Made by a program: the position numbers and the translations under genes. From Methylomagnum ishizawai (GTDB taxonomy: Bacteria > Pseudomonadota > Gammaproteobacteria > Methylococcales > Methylococcaceae), in assembly GCF_900155475.1 (NCBI RefSeq), contig NZ_FXAM01000002.1, positions 124,001 to 188,000 of the forward strand: 64,000 nucleotides of DNA. Reading direction: 5' to 3'. The notes under the pieces were generated by a model, which worked only from the letters and a program-made list of their open reading frames with translations, was not told the DNA's origin and ran no database searches. Positions 17,768 to 25,564 of this stretch are shown in pieces. Position 1 is the first letter of the stretch; each line of letters starts with the position of its first letter.

Positions 17768-19927
17768 ATGAAAGTCAGCCAACAATTCATCGGGGGGTTT
17801 TCCATCATCGCCTTGCTCATGGCGGGTAGCCTGGGGTTCGGCCTGGCCAGGATGAACCAAATACAGGGCCGCCTAGACCATATCACCATGAACAAGATGC
17901 CCAAGATCGAGGCCATCAACCGGATGTTGACCGCCTCCCAGGAAGAGGCCGTCGCCCTGCGCAACCTGGTGATTTCGCCCGACCCGGCCTTCGACCAGGA
18001 GATGAAGCAGCGGATCGAAGGCTTCCGCGCCCAGTACGACCAGGACGAGCAATACCTACAGCGGGAAGTGGTGACCGAACGCGGCAAGGAGTTATTGACC
18101 CAGGCGATGGGCCTGCGCAAGACCTCGCGCGACCTCAACGACGACTTGTTGACGACCGGCCTGCGCAGTTCTCCGGAACAGCTCTGGCCCCAGCTCAAAT
18201 CGGCGCGGGTCGCGCACCGGCAATGGCTGGACACCCTGACCGCCTTCGACAAGCACGAGGTCGCGGAGGCCGTCGAGGCCCGCGAACAGGCCAAGGAAGC
18301 CTATGACTCCGCGATTTACGGGGTATCTTCGATGGGGACGCTGACCATAGCGCTGGCGGTCTTGGTGGGCGTCGGACTCACCCGCAACCTCCTGCGGATG
18401 CTGGGCGGGGAACCCGCGCTGGCGACCGGCGTCGCCAGCCGCATCGCCGAGGGCGACCTATCCACCGATATCGTCCTGCGCCCCGGCGATACCACCAGCC
18501 TGCTGGCCGCCATGCGCCGCATGTCCGAGACCATCCAGCGGATCATCCAGGACATGAACCGGATGTCCGCCGAGCATAACGCGGGCGAGATCGACGCCCG
18601 GTTGGAAGAGGCCCACTTCCAGGGCGCGTACCGGACCATGGCCGAGGGGGTCAACGCCATGGTGTTCGGCCATATCGCGGTGAAGAAGAAGGCCATCGCC
18701 TGTTTCAAATGCTTCGGCGAAGGCGATATGGACGCCCAGATCGAAGCCCTACCCGGCAAGCAACGGTTCATCAACGAGGCCATCGAACAGGTGCGGGCCA
18801 ATATCAAAGCCTTGATCGAGGACGCCAACCTGTTATCCACGGCGGCCATCGAGGGCCGGCTCGACACCAAGGTCGATCCCGCCCGCCACCAGGGCGACTA
18901 CCGGCGCATCGTCGAGGGCATGAACCGCACCCTCAGGGCCGTGGCCGGGCCGGTGGAAAACATCTGCCGCAGCATGGCCAGCGTGGCCGATGGCGATCTG
19001 ACCGCCGTGGTCGAGGGCGATTACCAAGGCACGTTCAAGACCTTGCAGGACGCCATCAACGATACCCTCCGCAAGCTGTCGGCGACCCTGGCCGATGTGG
19101 ACAAGGTGGCGACCGCCATGGCCACGGCTTCGGAACAGGTCAGCGCCACCTCGCAGTCGTTGGCGACGGCCTCTTCCGAGCAAGCGGCCAGCGTGGAGGA
19201 AACCTCGACCTCGATGGAGCAGATGGCCGCGTCCATCAACCAGAACAAGGACAATGCCAAGATCACCGACGCCATCGCCGAGAAAACCGCCAGCGAGGCC
19301 ACCCAGGGCGGCCAGGCGGTGGGCCGCACCGTCCAGGCCATGAAGGAAATCGCCGGGAAGATCGGCATCATCGACGATATCGCCTACCAGACCAACCTCC
19401 TGGCGCTCAACGCCGCCATCGAGGCCGCGCGGGCGGGCGAGCATGGCAAGGGCTTCGCGGTGGTGGCGGCGGAGGTGAGGAAACTGGCCGAGCGGTCCCA
19501 GATCGCGGCCCAGGAAATCGGCTGCTTGGCCGAGTCCAGCGTGGAGTTGGCGGAACGGGCCGGCCAATTACTCGACCAGATCGTGCCTTCGATCCAGAAG
19601 ACCGCCACCCTGGTCCAGGACATCACCGCCGGTTCCGAGGAACAGGCGCTCGGTGCCCAGCAGATCGCCCAGGCCATGAACCAGTTCAGCAAGATCACCC
19701 AGCAGAACGCCTCGGCTTCGGAGGAGCTTTCCGCCACTTCCGAGGAAATGCACAGCCAGGCCATGGCGTTGCAAACGGCCTTGCGCTTCTTCACGGTGGC
19801 GGATGGCGAGGATCGGGTGCCGCCGCCTCCCCACAAGGAGCCGGTCCGGCGGGTCAAGGCCCGACCGGTCGCCCGCAGGCTGGAAGTGGACGACACCATG
19901 TTCCAGGGGGAATTCACCCGGTTCTAG
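17768..19927 (+). CDS. Methyl-accepting chemotaxis protein
   Basis: A 719-residue chemoreceptor. Membrane segment 1 near residues 7-29, a periplasmic four-helix ligand domain (about 30-180), membrane segment 2 near 186-206, HAMP-like linkers repeated several times through about 430, and a signalling domain with the conserved hairpin tip ([46 protein letters not shown]). No CheR-binding pentapeptide is seen at the C-terminus; it ends in a basic proline-rich tail. It is probably co-transcribed with the cytochrome and porin genes, which suggests it senses something related to that pair. The first ATG after the porin stop is used. Confidence 0.93.
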   Translation: MKVSQQFIGGFSIIALLMAGSLGFGLARMNQIQGRLDHITMNKMPKIEAINRMLTASQEEAVALRNLVISPDPAFDQEMKQRIEGFRAQYDQDEQYLQREVVTERGKELLTQAMGLRKTSRDLNDDLLTTGLRSSPEQLWPQLKSARVAHRQWLDTLTAFDKHEVAEAVEAREQAKEAYDSAIYGVSSMGTLTIALAVLVGVGLTRNLLRMLGGEPALATGVASRIAEGDLSTDIVLRPGDTTSLLAAMRRMSETIQRIIQDMNRMSAEHNAGEIDARLEEAHFQGAYRTMAEGVNAMVFGHIAVKKKAIACFKCFGEGDMDAQIEALPGKQRFINEAIEQVRANIKALIEDANLLSTAAIEGRLDTKVDPARHQGDYRRIVEGMNRTLRAVAGPVENICRSMASVADGDLTAVVEGDYQGTFKTLQDAINDTLRKLSATLADVDKVATAMATASEQVSATSQSLATASSEQAASVEETSTSMEQMAASINQNKDNAKITDAIAEKTASEATQGGQAVGRTVQAMKEIAGKIGIIDDIAYQTNLLALNAAIEAARAGEHGKGFAVVAAEVRKLAERSQIAAQEIGCLAESSVELAERAGQLLDQIVPSIQKTATLVQDITAGSEEQALGAQQIAQAMNQFSKITQQNASASEELSATSEEMHSQAMALQTALRFFTVADGEDRVPPPPHKEPVRRVKARPVARRLEVDDTMFQGEFTRF

Positions 19928-19986
19928 CGCATTTCCGGTTTGGGTGTACGCTCAGCCGTAGGTTGGGGATGTCCCCATGGACGGAG

Positions 19987-20015
19987 CGGGCCGGTGGGCG
20001 GCATAATCCGGCCCG
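19987..20015 (+). terminator. Hairpin after chemoreceptor gene
   Basis: CGGGCCGG (19987-19994) and CCGGCCCG (20008-20015) form an eight-base perfect stem 60 bases after the chemoreceptor stop and just before the insertion sequence. No T-run. Confidence 0.45.
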
Positions 20016-20018
20016 GAG

Positions 20019-20035
20019 CTTAAATGCGAATTACG
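20019..20035 (+). repeat. IS982 left inverted repeat
   Basis: CTTAAATGCGAATTACG; exact inverted copy of 20984-21000. Confidence 0.9.
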
Positions 20036-20909
20036 CGCTTTGAAGGCATGAACTCAACAGGAACATGGCGGCGGCAAGGCGGGCGAAGACGTGGACGAGC
20101 AATCCCCGGAACGAGCGCACCTTGCTGGCGCATTCGATGCTGGTTTTTTCCTGTATCCAGTTGAAGAGCGACTCGACGGGCTGGCGGACGCGGGAAACGG
20201 CGGTGGAATAGAGGCGGTCGGCGGAGTCCAGGCGCTCCTGACCCTTTTCCTTCTTGACCGGGGTCAGGACCGTGAATGGAAGGTTGGGGTTCCGGGTGAG
20301 ATATTCGTAGGCCTTGTCGGAGTACAACTCCCGGTAGGCAAGCACGGGCGCGATGGTTTCCAGGGCCGGGGCGTCGTTCATCCCGGCGGGCGTGACCCCG
20401 ATATAGCGCGGCAGCGGCAGGGTGCCGGGCCGGTAATCGCCGACGACATGGATTTTCAGCCCGTGGTAGTAAAGCTTCTTGGTGGGGCAGTAGCCGCTGT
20501 TCGCCAACTCCTGCCGGGCGACCTTGGCCTTGAACCGTCGGCTCTGCTGGGCCAGGATCACCGGCTGGGAATCGACGAGGCCGACGCGGGTCGGGGACGG
20601 GCCTTCGGGGCACAACCGTTCCAGCAGCGCGGGGAACACTTCCGCCAAGCGGTTCAGGCGCCGCACATAGGCACCGTAGCAAGGCAGGCGCGGGAACCAA
20701 TCCGCCCAGTAGTCGCGGGCGTGGCCGTGGATCGTCTGGATTTCCCGCTTCTTATCCAGGATGCCCGCCAGGTAGATCGTGACGACCTCCTCGTCGGTGA
20801 AGCCCAGGTCGGCGTGGGGAGCAAAGCGCTGGGCGTGAATCCAAAGGCCTTGCGCGAAGTGCTCGCAGACAGACAGGTAGAGGGTGATAAGCCGGGTTTG
20901 CCAATCCAT
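20031..20909 (-). CDS. IS982-family transposase
   Basis: A 292-residue DDE transposase. It has the family pattern: an N-terminal helical region, VGLVDSQPV (first catalytic Asp), SGYCPTKKLYYHGLKIHVVG around the second region, LYSDKAYEY (second Asp) and RQPVESLFNWIQEKT (catalytic Glu). The length matches intact IS982 transposases and the frame is unbroken, so the element may still move. The ribosome site before the ATG at 20909 is weak. The stop is formed within the terminal inverted repeat. Confidence 0.9.
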   Translation of the reverse strand: MDWQTRLITLYLSVCEHFAQGLWIHAQRFAPHADLGFTDEEVVTIYLAGILDKKREIQTIHGHARDYWADWFPRLPCYGAYVRRLNRLAEVFPALLERLCPEGPSPTRVGLVDSQPVILAQQSRRFKAKVARQELANSGYCPTKKLYYHGLKIHVVGDYRPGTLPLPRYIGVTPAGMNDAPALETIAPVLAYRELYSDKAYEYLTRNPNLPFTVLTPVKKEKGQERLDSADRLYSTAVSRVRQPVESLFNWIQEKTSIECASKVRSFRGLLVHVFARLAAAMFLLSSCLQSA

Positions 20910-20983
20910 GTTTGGGGAACCAATGGGTCGGGGACATCCCCGGCGAGACTACCCCAGATCGGCTCATCACTCCTCGGTTAGCT

Positions 20984-21000
20984 CGTAATTCGCATTTAAG
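20984..21000 (-). repeat. IS982 right inverted repeat
   Basis: CGTAATTCGCATTTAAG on the plus strand; exact inverted copy of 20019-20035. Confidence 0.9.
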
Positions 21001-21077
21001 GCTAACGTGCCGGACCCGCCGGTGGTTCCCTCCCGGCGAACCCATCCACATGCCATAGGGCAGTCACATCGAAATGA

Positions 21078-21605
21078 ATGGCAACCATGAGCAATAAGGT
21101 ATTCTTCATTATCCTCGGCCTATTATTGAACCTGCCCGGTCCTGCCAGGGCGGAATCCGACATGCAAATCCAAGAAAAAGCGCTCAAAGCCCGCGAAATG
21201 AACCGTGCCGGTGCCATGGACCATTCGGTCCACGCTGGTTCCGCGCCGACGGCGGGCAAATTCCGGGGGGTGTTCTATGGCTATTTGCCCTGCCAGGAGG
21301 AAGACTGCAACGGCCTGAAAATGACGCTATCCCTGAATCCCAAGAATAATTATCTCCTGGTCACCCAACCCGCCAAGCTACTGAACCGGGAATCCTTCGA
21401 AAAAGGGAAGTACGAATGGGACGAGGGCAAGGGCATCGTCGTGCTGACCCCCAACAAGGACGCCCCCCAGCGGCGGCTCGCCATCCAGAACGAATCCACC
21501 CTGCGCTATCTGGCCACCGACGGCGGACCCCTGCCAGGCGACCAGGATCAATATCTCCTGCAAAGGAGCGACAAGGCGGGCAACCGGGAGATGCATATCC
21601 ACTGA
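21078..21605 (+). CDS. NlpE-like exported protein
   Basis: A 175-residue secreted protein with a signal peptide ending GPARA. The domain from about residue 62 matches the N-terminal domain of the copper-linked lipoprotein NlpE: GVFYGYLPCQEEDCNGLKMTLSL has the G-xY-G-LPC-DC-G pattern, and a beta-rich region follows. It lacks the lipobox cysteine, so it is probably free in the periplasm. NlpE family members respond to copper and surface contact in enterics; the role here is inferred. Its C-terminus ends HIH. ATG codons at 21078 and 21087 are both possible starts. Confidence 0.7.
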   Translation: MATMSNKVFFIILGLLLNLPGPARAESDMQIQEKALKAREMNRAGAMDHSVHAGSAPTAGKFRGVFYGYLPCQEEDCNGLKMTLSLNPKNNYLLVTQPAKLLNRESFEKGKYEWDEGKGIVVLTPNKDAPQRRLAIQNESTLRYLATDGGPLPGDQDQYLLQRSDKAGNREMHIH

Positions 21606-21611
21606 CCTTTC

Positions 21612-21628
21612 CATCCCGCCCGGCGGGA
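21612..21628 (+). terminator. Short hairpin after NlpE-like gene
   Basis: ATCCCGC (21612-21618) and GCGGGAT (21622-21628) pair perfectly around three bases, seven bases beyond the stop codon. Confidence 0.5.
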
Positions 21629-21708
21629 TTCGCGGTTCACCGGGCCCATGGGCGGATGGGGCGCTACACTTCAAGGAAACCCATCCCTCCATCCACCGGA
21701 AAACTCCC

Positions 21709-22221
21709 ATGACCCACAATCCAGACCTCCCCCTCAACACCGTGGCATCCTGGACCCCGCACAGTTGGTGCGCAGCCTTGATCCGCGTCACCGCGCCGGC
21801 TCCCGGTCGGCAAGACGCGCCCATGGACGGGCAACTCAGCTATTGGATCGGATTCCTCTGGCATCCCAGCACGCCCCGGCTGCCCTTCGCCTGGCCCGAT
21901 AAATATTTCCTGACCCGAACCCCCATGGCCTATCTGGCGGGCGAACTTGGACCCGCCCCCGTCTACCTGCTCAAGGACGACGAATACGAGGGTGCGCCCT
22001 TGCTCTCCATCCCCTTGATCCGGGCCAACCTGCCGCCCTGGCTGCACCGGGCCATCGAATCGCGCCGCCACCAATTGCGGCGGGCGCACCGCAACCGGAT
22101 TTGGGAACTGTATGACGAATCCCCCGGCAACGCCTTCATGGCGGATGTGCGCCGCTGGGTCGCCGAGGCCTTGGAAACCCGCGCCGGCGACCTGGACTTC
22201 AGCGATCCGGCCCTGGAATAG
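21709..22221 (+). CDS. Hypothetical protein, 170 aa
   Basis: Not recognised. No signal peptide or membrane segment. The first half is rich in Trp, Pro and aromatic residues (YWIGFLWHPSTPRLPFAWPD), the second half is a charged helical region (AIESRRHQLRRAHRNRIWELYDE) and the protein ends acidic. It is flanked by a hairpin upstream and ends seven bases from a convergent small gene. Confidence 0.45.
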   Translation: MTHNPDLPLNTVASWTPHSWCAALIRVTAPAPGRQDAPMDGQLSYWIGFLWHPSTPRLPFAWPDKYFLTRTPMAYLAGELGPAPVYLLKDDEYEGAPLLSIPLIRANLPPWLHRAIESRRHQLRRAHRNRIWELYDESPGNAFMADVRRWVAEALETRAGDLDFSDPALE

Positions 22222-22228
22222 CGGCCCG

Positions 22229-22432
22229 CTAACCGGCGGTGGATATGGTGTAGACGCCGTAGGCCAAGCCCAGCCAGGCCAACATCTTGACGATGGGCAG
22301 GCCGAACAGGACCAGCAGGCAAATCACCACCAGGCTCAGGCCGCTCCAGGTGCTTTTTTCCCGCAGCCGGTTCCAGAGCCAGGGAAAGGCGGTGGCGAAA
22401 TCATGGGGATTCTGGGTGGTATTCTGTGGCAT
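22229..22432 (-). CDS. Small membrane protein, 67 aa
   Basis: A small protein with one or two hydrophobic segments in residues 31-62 (SLVVICLLVLFGLPIVKMLAW) after a polar N-terminus. AGGAGAGGGAAG immediately before the ATG at 22432 is a strong ribosome site and sets the start; the longer upstream frame has none. Function unknown. It converges with the 170-residue unknown gene. Confidence 0.55.
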   Translation of the reverse strand: MPQNTTQNPHDFATAFPWLWNRLREKSTWSGLSLVVICLLVLFGLPIVKMLAWLGLAYGVYTISTAG

Positions 22433-22658
22433 CTTCCCTCTCCTGGGATTCCGGGCGGGGCGCCCGGCGCGGTCCATCGCGATGACGTTCCCTTGCCGGG
22501 GAACAGGGCGGTCGGCCTTTGCGGCCAAGTGGGGGGCACCGGACCCGGACGCGGCGGCCCCGGACGGAAACCCCGGAGCCGCGCCCATCCGGACGGGCCA
22601 TGATCCATAGACGGCGGACGGCTGGGATTTATCCCGGCCCCGGCCCATCCCGAAGCAA

Positions 22659-23039
22659 TCAGGCGGCCAGCGCGTCCAGGTATCGCTGGACGCCGGTCGG
22701 TTTCTTGATCGAAGCGGCCAGCGTGTCCAGATATTGTTGGACGCCGGTCGGACCCTGGCGGGGAGCGGGGCGGGCCACCTGCCGCTGGGAAGACAGATAG
22801 CGGTCCACCCCGGTCGGCGGCTGGGGCCGGTTGCGGCGGTTGAAATCGTCCCGTTCCACCTTGACCAGGTATTTCGCCACGCCGGTGGCCGGGGCCGGTT
22901 CCGCCGCCAACCGCTCCAGATAGGCCTCGACCTTGGTCAGGCCGGAGGTGGCCTGGAAGGCCGGGGCCGGCGCTGGGAGGACCGGGTTCTTCTGGGCCGG
23001 GGGGGTGGCGTTGAAAAGCCTGTGCAGTAATCCGCTCAT
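22659..23039 (-). CDS. TGVxxYL-repeat protein
   Basis: A 126-residue protein built from five degenerate repeats with the core Thr-Gly-Val-x-(Lys/Arg/Gln)-Tyr-Leu: residues 32-41 (SGLTKVEAYL, diverged), 52-58, 76-82, 98-104 and 115-121. The units are separated by 16-22 residues of Pro/Ala-rich linker. The N-terminus (MSGLLHRLFN) is a short amphipathic helix. No signal peptide. AGGAACACCCATA before the ATG supports the start. The repeats look like short linear binding motifs rather than a globular fold. It is divergent from creB across 270 bases. No function is known to me. Confidence 0.65.
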   Translation of the reverse strand: MSGLLHRLFNATPPAQKNPVLPAPAPAFQATSGLTKVEAYLERLAAEPAPATGVAKYLVKVERDDFNRRNRPQPPTGVDRYLSSQRQVARPAPRQGPTGVQQYLDTLAASIKKPTGVQRYLDALAA

Positions 23040-23308
23040 TATGGGTGTTCCTCTCTCGGTAGTTGTGAAAAGGCGGGGGGATTGTGCGGCATCCAGATGG
23101 ACACGTCCAGAATCACCGCGCGGCGGGCTGGCCGAACCGGGCAAAAATCCGTCCCTCCCGGTACCGGCGACGGGTTTCCGCCGGACCGGACCCGTATTGG
23201 AGGACCAGAAGGGATTGATGATCGCCCGGCTGTCGCCCCCGATCCGACCCCTTGGCCTACACTACATCGAATAGCCCGCCCCACCACCGGACCCCCCGAA
23301 CCACCGCC

Positions 23309-23995
23309 ATGCCCAGTCGCATCCTGATCGTCGAGGACGAAACCGCCATCGCCGACACCCTCGTCTACGCCGTTTCCACCGATGGTTTCCTGCCCGTCTG
23401 GTGCGCGACCGGGGCGGCGGCCCTGGCCGAAATCGACCGCGCAGCCCCGGACCTCATCGTGCTGGACGTGGGCTTGCCCGATATCAACGGCTTCGAATTG
23501 TTCCGGCTGATCGCGGCCCGCTGCCCGGCCCCGGTGATCTTCCTCACCGCCCGCTCCGCCGAGGTGGACCGCATCGTGGGGCTGGAATTGGGGGCCGACG
23601 ACTACATCTCCAAGCCGTTCAGCCCCCGCGAATTGACCGCCCGCATCCGCGCCGTGCTGCGCCGCGCCCGGAACGGCACCCCCCCGCTTTCCACCCCCGC
23701 CGCGCCGCCGTTCGAGGTGGACGAGGAAAAATTGCGCATCCGCTATTTCGGCCTGGCGCTGAATTTGACCCGCTACGAATTCCGGCTGTTGCGCCTGCTG
23801 GTCCAAAGACCGGGCCGGGTCTATTCCCGCGACGAGTTGCTGGGCCGGGCCTGGGACGAACCCGAGGCCAGCTACGACCGCACCGTGGACGCCCACATCA
23901 AGACCCTACGCGCCAAGCTCAAGGCCATCCGCCCCGATATCGAAGCCATCGAAACCCACCGCGGCAGCGGCTACGCCCTCAAGGAACATTGGTGA
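23309..23995 (+). CDS. creB: Response regulator, CreB-type
   Basis: A 228-residue OmpR-class response regulator. The receiver domain starts ILIVEDE and has the phosphorylatable Asp53 in VLDVGLPD, with Lys in SKPFSPREL. The C-terminal winged helix has the expected [22 protein letters not shown] stretch. Pairing with the downstream kinase and the presence of a perfect CreB box at 25436-25451 support the CreB assignment. Its TGA overlaps the GTG start of the kinase gene. Confidence 0.85.
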   Translation: MPSRILIVEDETAIADTLVYAVSTDGFLPVWCATGAAALAEIDRAAPDLIVLDVGLPDINGFELFRLIAARCPAPVIFLTARSAEVDRIVGLELGADDYISKPFSPRELTARIRAVLRRARNGTPPLSTPAAPPFEVDEEKLRIRYFGLALNLTRYEFRLLRLLVQRPGRVYSRDELLGRAWDEPEASYDRTVDAHIKTLRAKLKAIRPDIEAIETHRGSGYALKEHW

Positions 23996-25422
23996 GCGCC
24001 AGGGGCCGGATATTCCTCGGCCTAGCGTTGGTGTTCCTGTTGGGGCTGGGCTGGTCCGTGCTGCGCATCATCGAGGACTTGGAACACCGCTACCGGGAAT
24101 CCGCCGAGGAACTGCTGGTGGACACCGCCCAGTTGGTCGCCGCCCTGGCCGCCATCGACATCCGGGAAGGCCGCATCCAAACCGACCGCTTGCGACTGGC
24201 TATTCCCAGTTTGCGGCTACAGCGTTTCGAGGCGCGAATCTTCGAGGCGGTGAAGCGCGATGTGAACCTGCGCATCTATCTCACCGACGCGGCGGGCATC
24301 GTGGTCTACGATTCGCAAGGGCTGCACGAGGGCGAGGATTTCAAGCATTGGCGCGATGTGCGGCTGACCCTGCAAGGCCAATACGGTGCCAGGACCAGCC
24401 GGGATGTCCCGGAGGACGCCGCGTCCTCGGTGATGTACGTCGCCGCGCCGGTGGTCTGGAACGGGGCCATCGTCGGCGTGGCCAGCGTCGGCAAGCCGAC
24501 TTCCAGCTACCTGCCCTTCATCGAGGCGGCCCGCCGCGACATCCTGGCGGGCGGTGCCAGCGCGGGGCTGGCGGTGGTGTTGTCGGGGATGGCGGTGGCG
24601 ATCTGGATGGTGCGGCCTTTCGGGCTGGTGACGGAATACCTGCGGCTGTTCCGCAACCGCGAACGGACCGGGCTGCCGCGGCTGGGCCGCAGCGCCCTGG
24701 GGATGCTCGGCGCGGCCTACGACGAAATGCGCGACGCCTTGGCCGGCCGCGACTACGTGGGGGAATATGTGCAGGCGCTGACCCACGAACTCAAAAGCCC
24801 GTTATCCGCCATCCGCGGCGCGGCGGAAATCCTCGCGGAAGACCCGCCGCCGGAGCGGCGCGCCCGCTTCCTCGCCAACATCCAGGCGGAAAGCGCCCGC
24901 ATCCAAAACCTGGTGGAACGCCTGTTGGAACTGGCCGGTTTGGAGAAGCGCCGCCGCCTAGCCGAACTGGCCCGGATAGAATTGGCCCCCTTGATCCACG
25001 ACACCCTGGATTCGCTGGCTCCCATCGCCGCCGGTCGCCGTGTGGGTTTCCGCCATGATTTGCCGGACGCCCGCCCGGTGAATGGCGACCGCTTCCTGTT
25101 GCAGCGGGCGCTCGCCAACCTGCTGCAAAACGCCGTGGAGTTCTCGCCCGAGGCTGGCGTCGTGGAGGTTTCCATCCAGGGTTCCCAGCGGCACTACGAA
25201 ATCCACATCCGCGACCAGGGTCCGGGCGTCCCGGATTTCGCGGAGAAGCGGGTGTTCGAGCGGTTTTATTCGCTGCCCCGTCCCGCCACGGGCCGCAAAA
25301 GCACGGGGCTGGGCCTCAGCTTCGTCCGGGAAATCGCCGACCTCCACCACGGCGCGGTGGAATTGCGCAACCACCCCGACGGCGGGGCGCTGGCGGTTTT
25401 GAAGCTGCCCCGCGCCCGTTAA
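23992..25422 (+). CDS. creC: Sensor histidine kinase, CreC-type
   Basis: A 476-residue membrane sensor kinase starting with GTG that overlaps the end of creB (GTGA). Membrane segments near residues 8-25 and 180-205 bracket a periplasmic sensor domain of about 155 residues containing NLRIYLTDAAGIVVYDSQG, the type found in CreC. The kinase core has His265 in LTHELKSPLSAIRGA, then an ATPase domain with NLLQNAVEFSPE and GLGLSFVREIA. It should phosphorylate the adjacent CreB-type regulator. In enterics CreBC responds to growth conditions; the signal here is unknown. Confidence 0.85.
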   Translation: MSARGRIFLGLALVFLLGLGWSVLRIIEDLEHRYRESAEELLVDTAQLVAALAAIDIREGRIQTDRLRLAIPSLRLQRFEARIFEAVKRDVNLRIYLTDAAGIVVYDSQGLHEGEDFKHWRDVRLTLQGQYGARTSRDVPEDAASSVMYVAAPVVWNGAIVGVASVGKPTSSYLPFIEAARRDILAGGASAGLAVVLSGMAVAIWMVRPFGLVTEYLRLFRNRERTGLPRLGRSALGMLGAAYDEMRDALAGRDYVGEYVQALTHELKSPLSAIRGAAEILAEDPPPERRARFLANIQAESARIQNLVERLLELAGLEKRRRLAELARIELAPLIHDTLDSLAPIAAGRRVGFRHDLPDARPVNGDRFLLQRALANLLQNAVEFSPEAGVVEVSIQGSQRHYEIHIRDQGPGVPDFAEKRVFERFYSLPRPATGRKSTGLGLSFVREIADLHHGAVELRNHPDGGALAVLKLPRAR

Positions 25423-25435
25423 CCTGCCCCCACAT

Positions 25436-25451
25436 TTCACAGCCACTTCAC
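25436..25451 (+). promoter_or_regulatory. CreB-binding box (cre-tag)
   Basis: TTCAC (25436-25440), six bases, TTCAC (25447-25451): an exact match to the published CreB recognition pattern TTCAC-N6-TTCAC. It lies 14 bases past creC and about 114 bases before the VIT/VWA gene start, so it is placed to let CreB control the exosortase pair. Confidence 0.75.
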
Positions 25452-25564
25452 AAATCTCCCCGCCGGGTTCATACGCGCCTCACCCATGGGACCGATGCTG
25501 ATTCCGCGCATAACATCGGCGGGGCTTGGTCCCGCCGCCTTTTCCCCCGTCGCGGAGAACCCTC

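Larger units (their letters stand above)
20019..21000 (-). mobile_element. IS982-family insertion sequence, complete
   Basis: An element of exactly 982 bp bounded by perfect 17-bp inverted repeats: CTTAAATGCGAATTACG at 20019-20035 and its complement at 20984-21000. It carries one transposase gene on the minus strand, whose stop codon lies within the left repeat. No clear direct target repeat is visible next to either end, so either the target duplication has decayed or the true ends extend slightly further. Confidence 0.88.

Noticed and set aside
19965-20941. GGGGATGTCCCC and its complement flanking the left IS end and inside the right part
   Set aside because: Each is nearly palindromic by itself, one lies inside the element and one outside, and the flanks do not extend the match; probably chance.
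20019-21000. Target-site duplication of the IS
   Set aside because: No matching direct repeats of 3-9 bases were found next to the inverted repeats.
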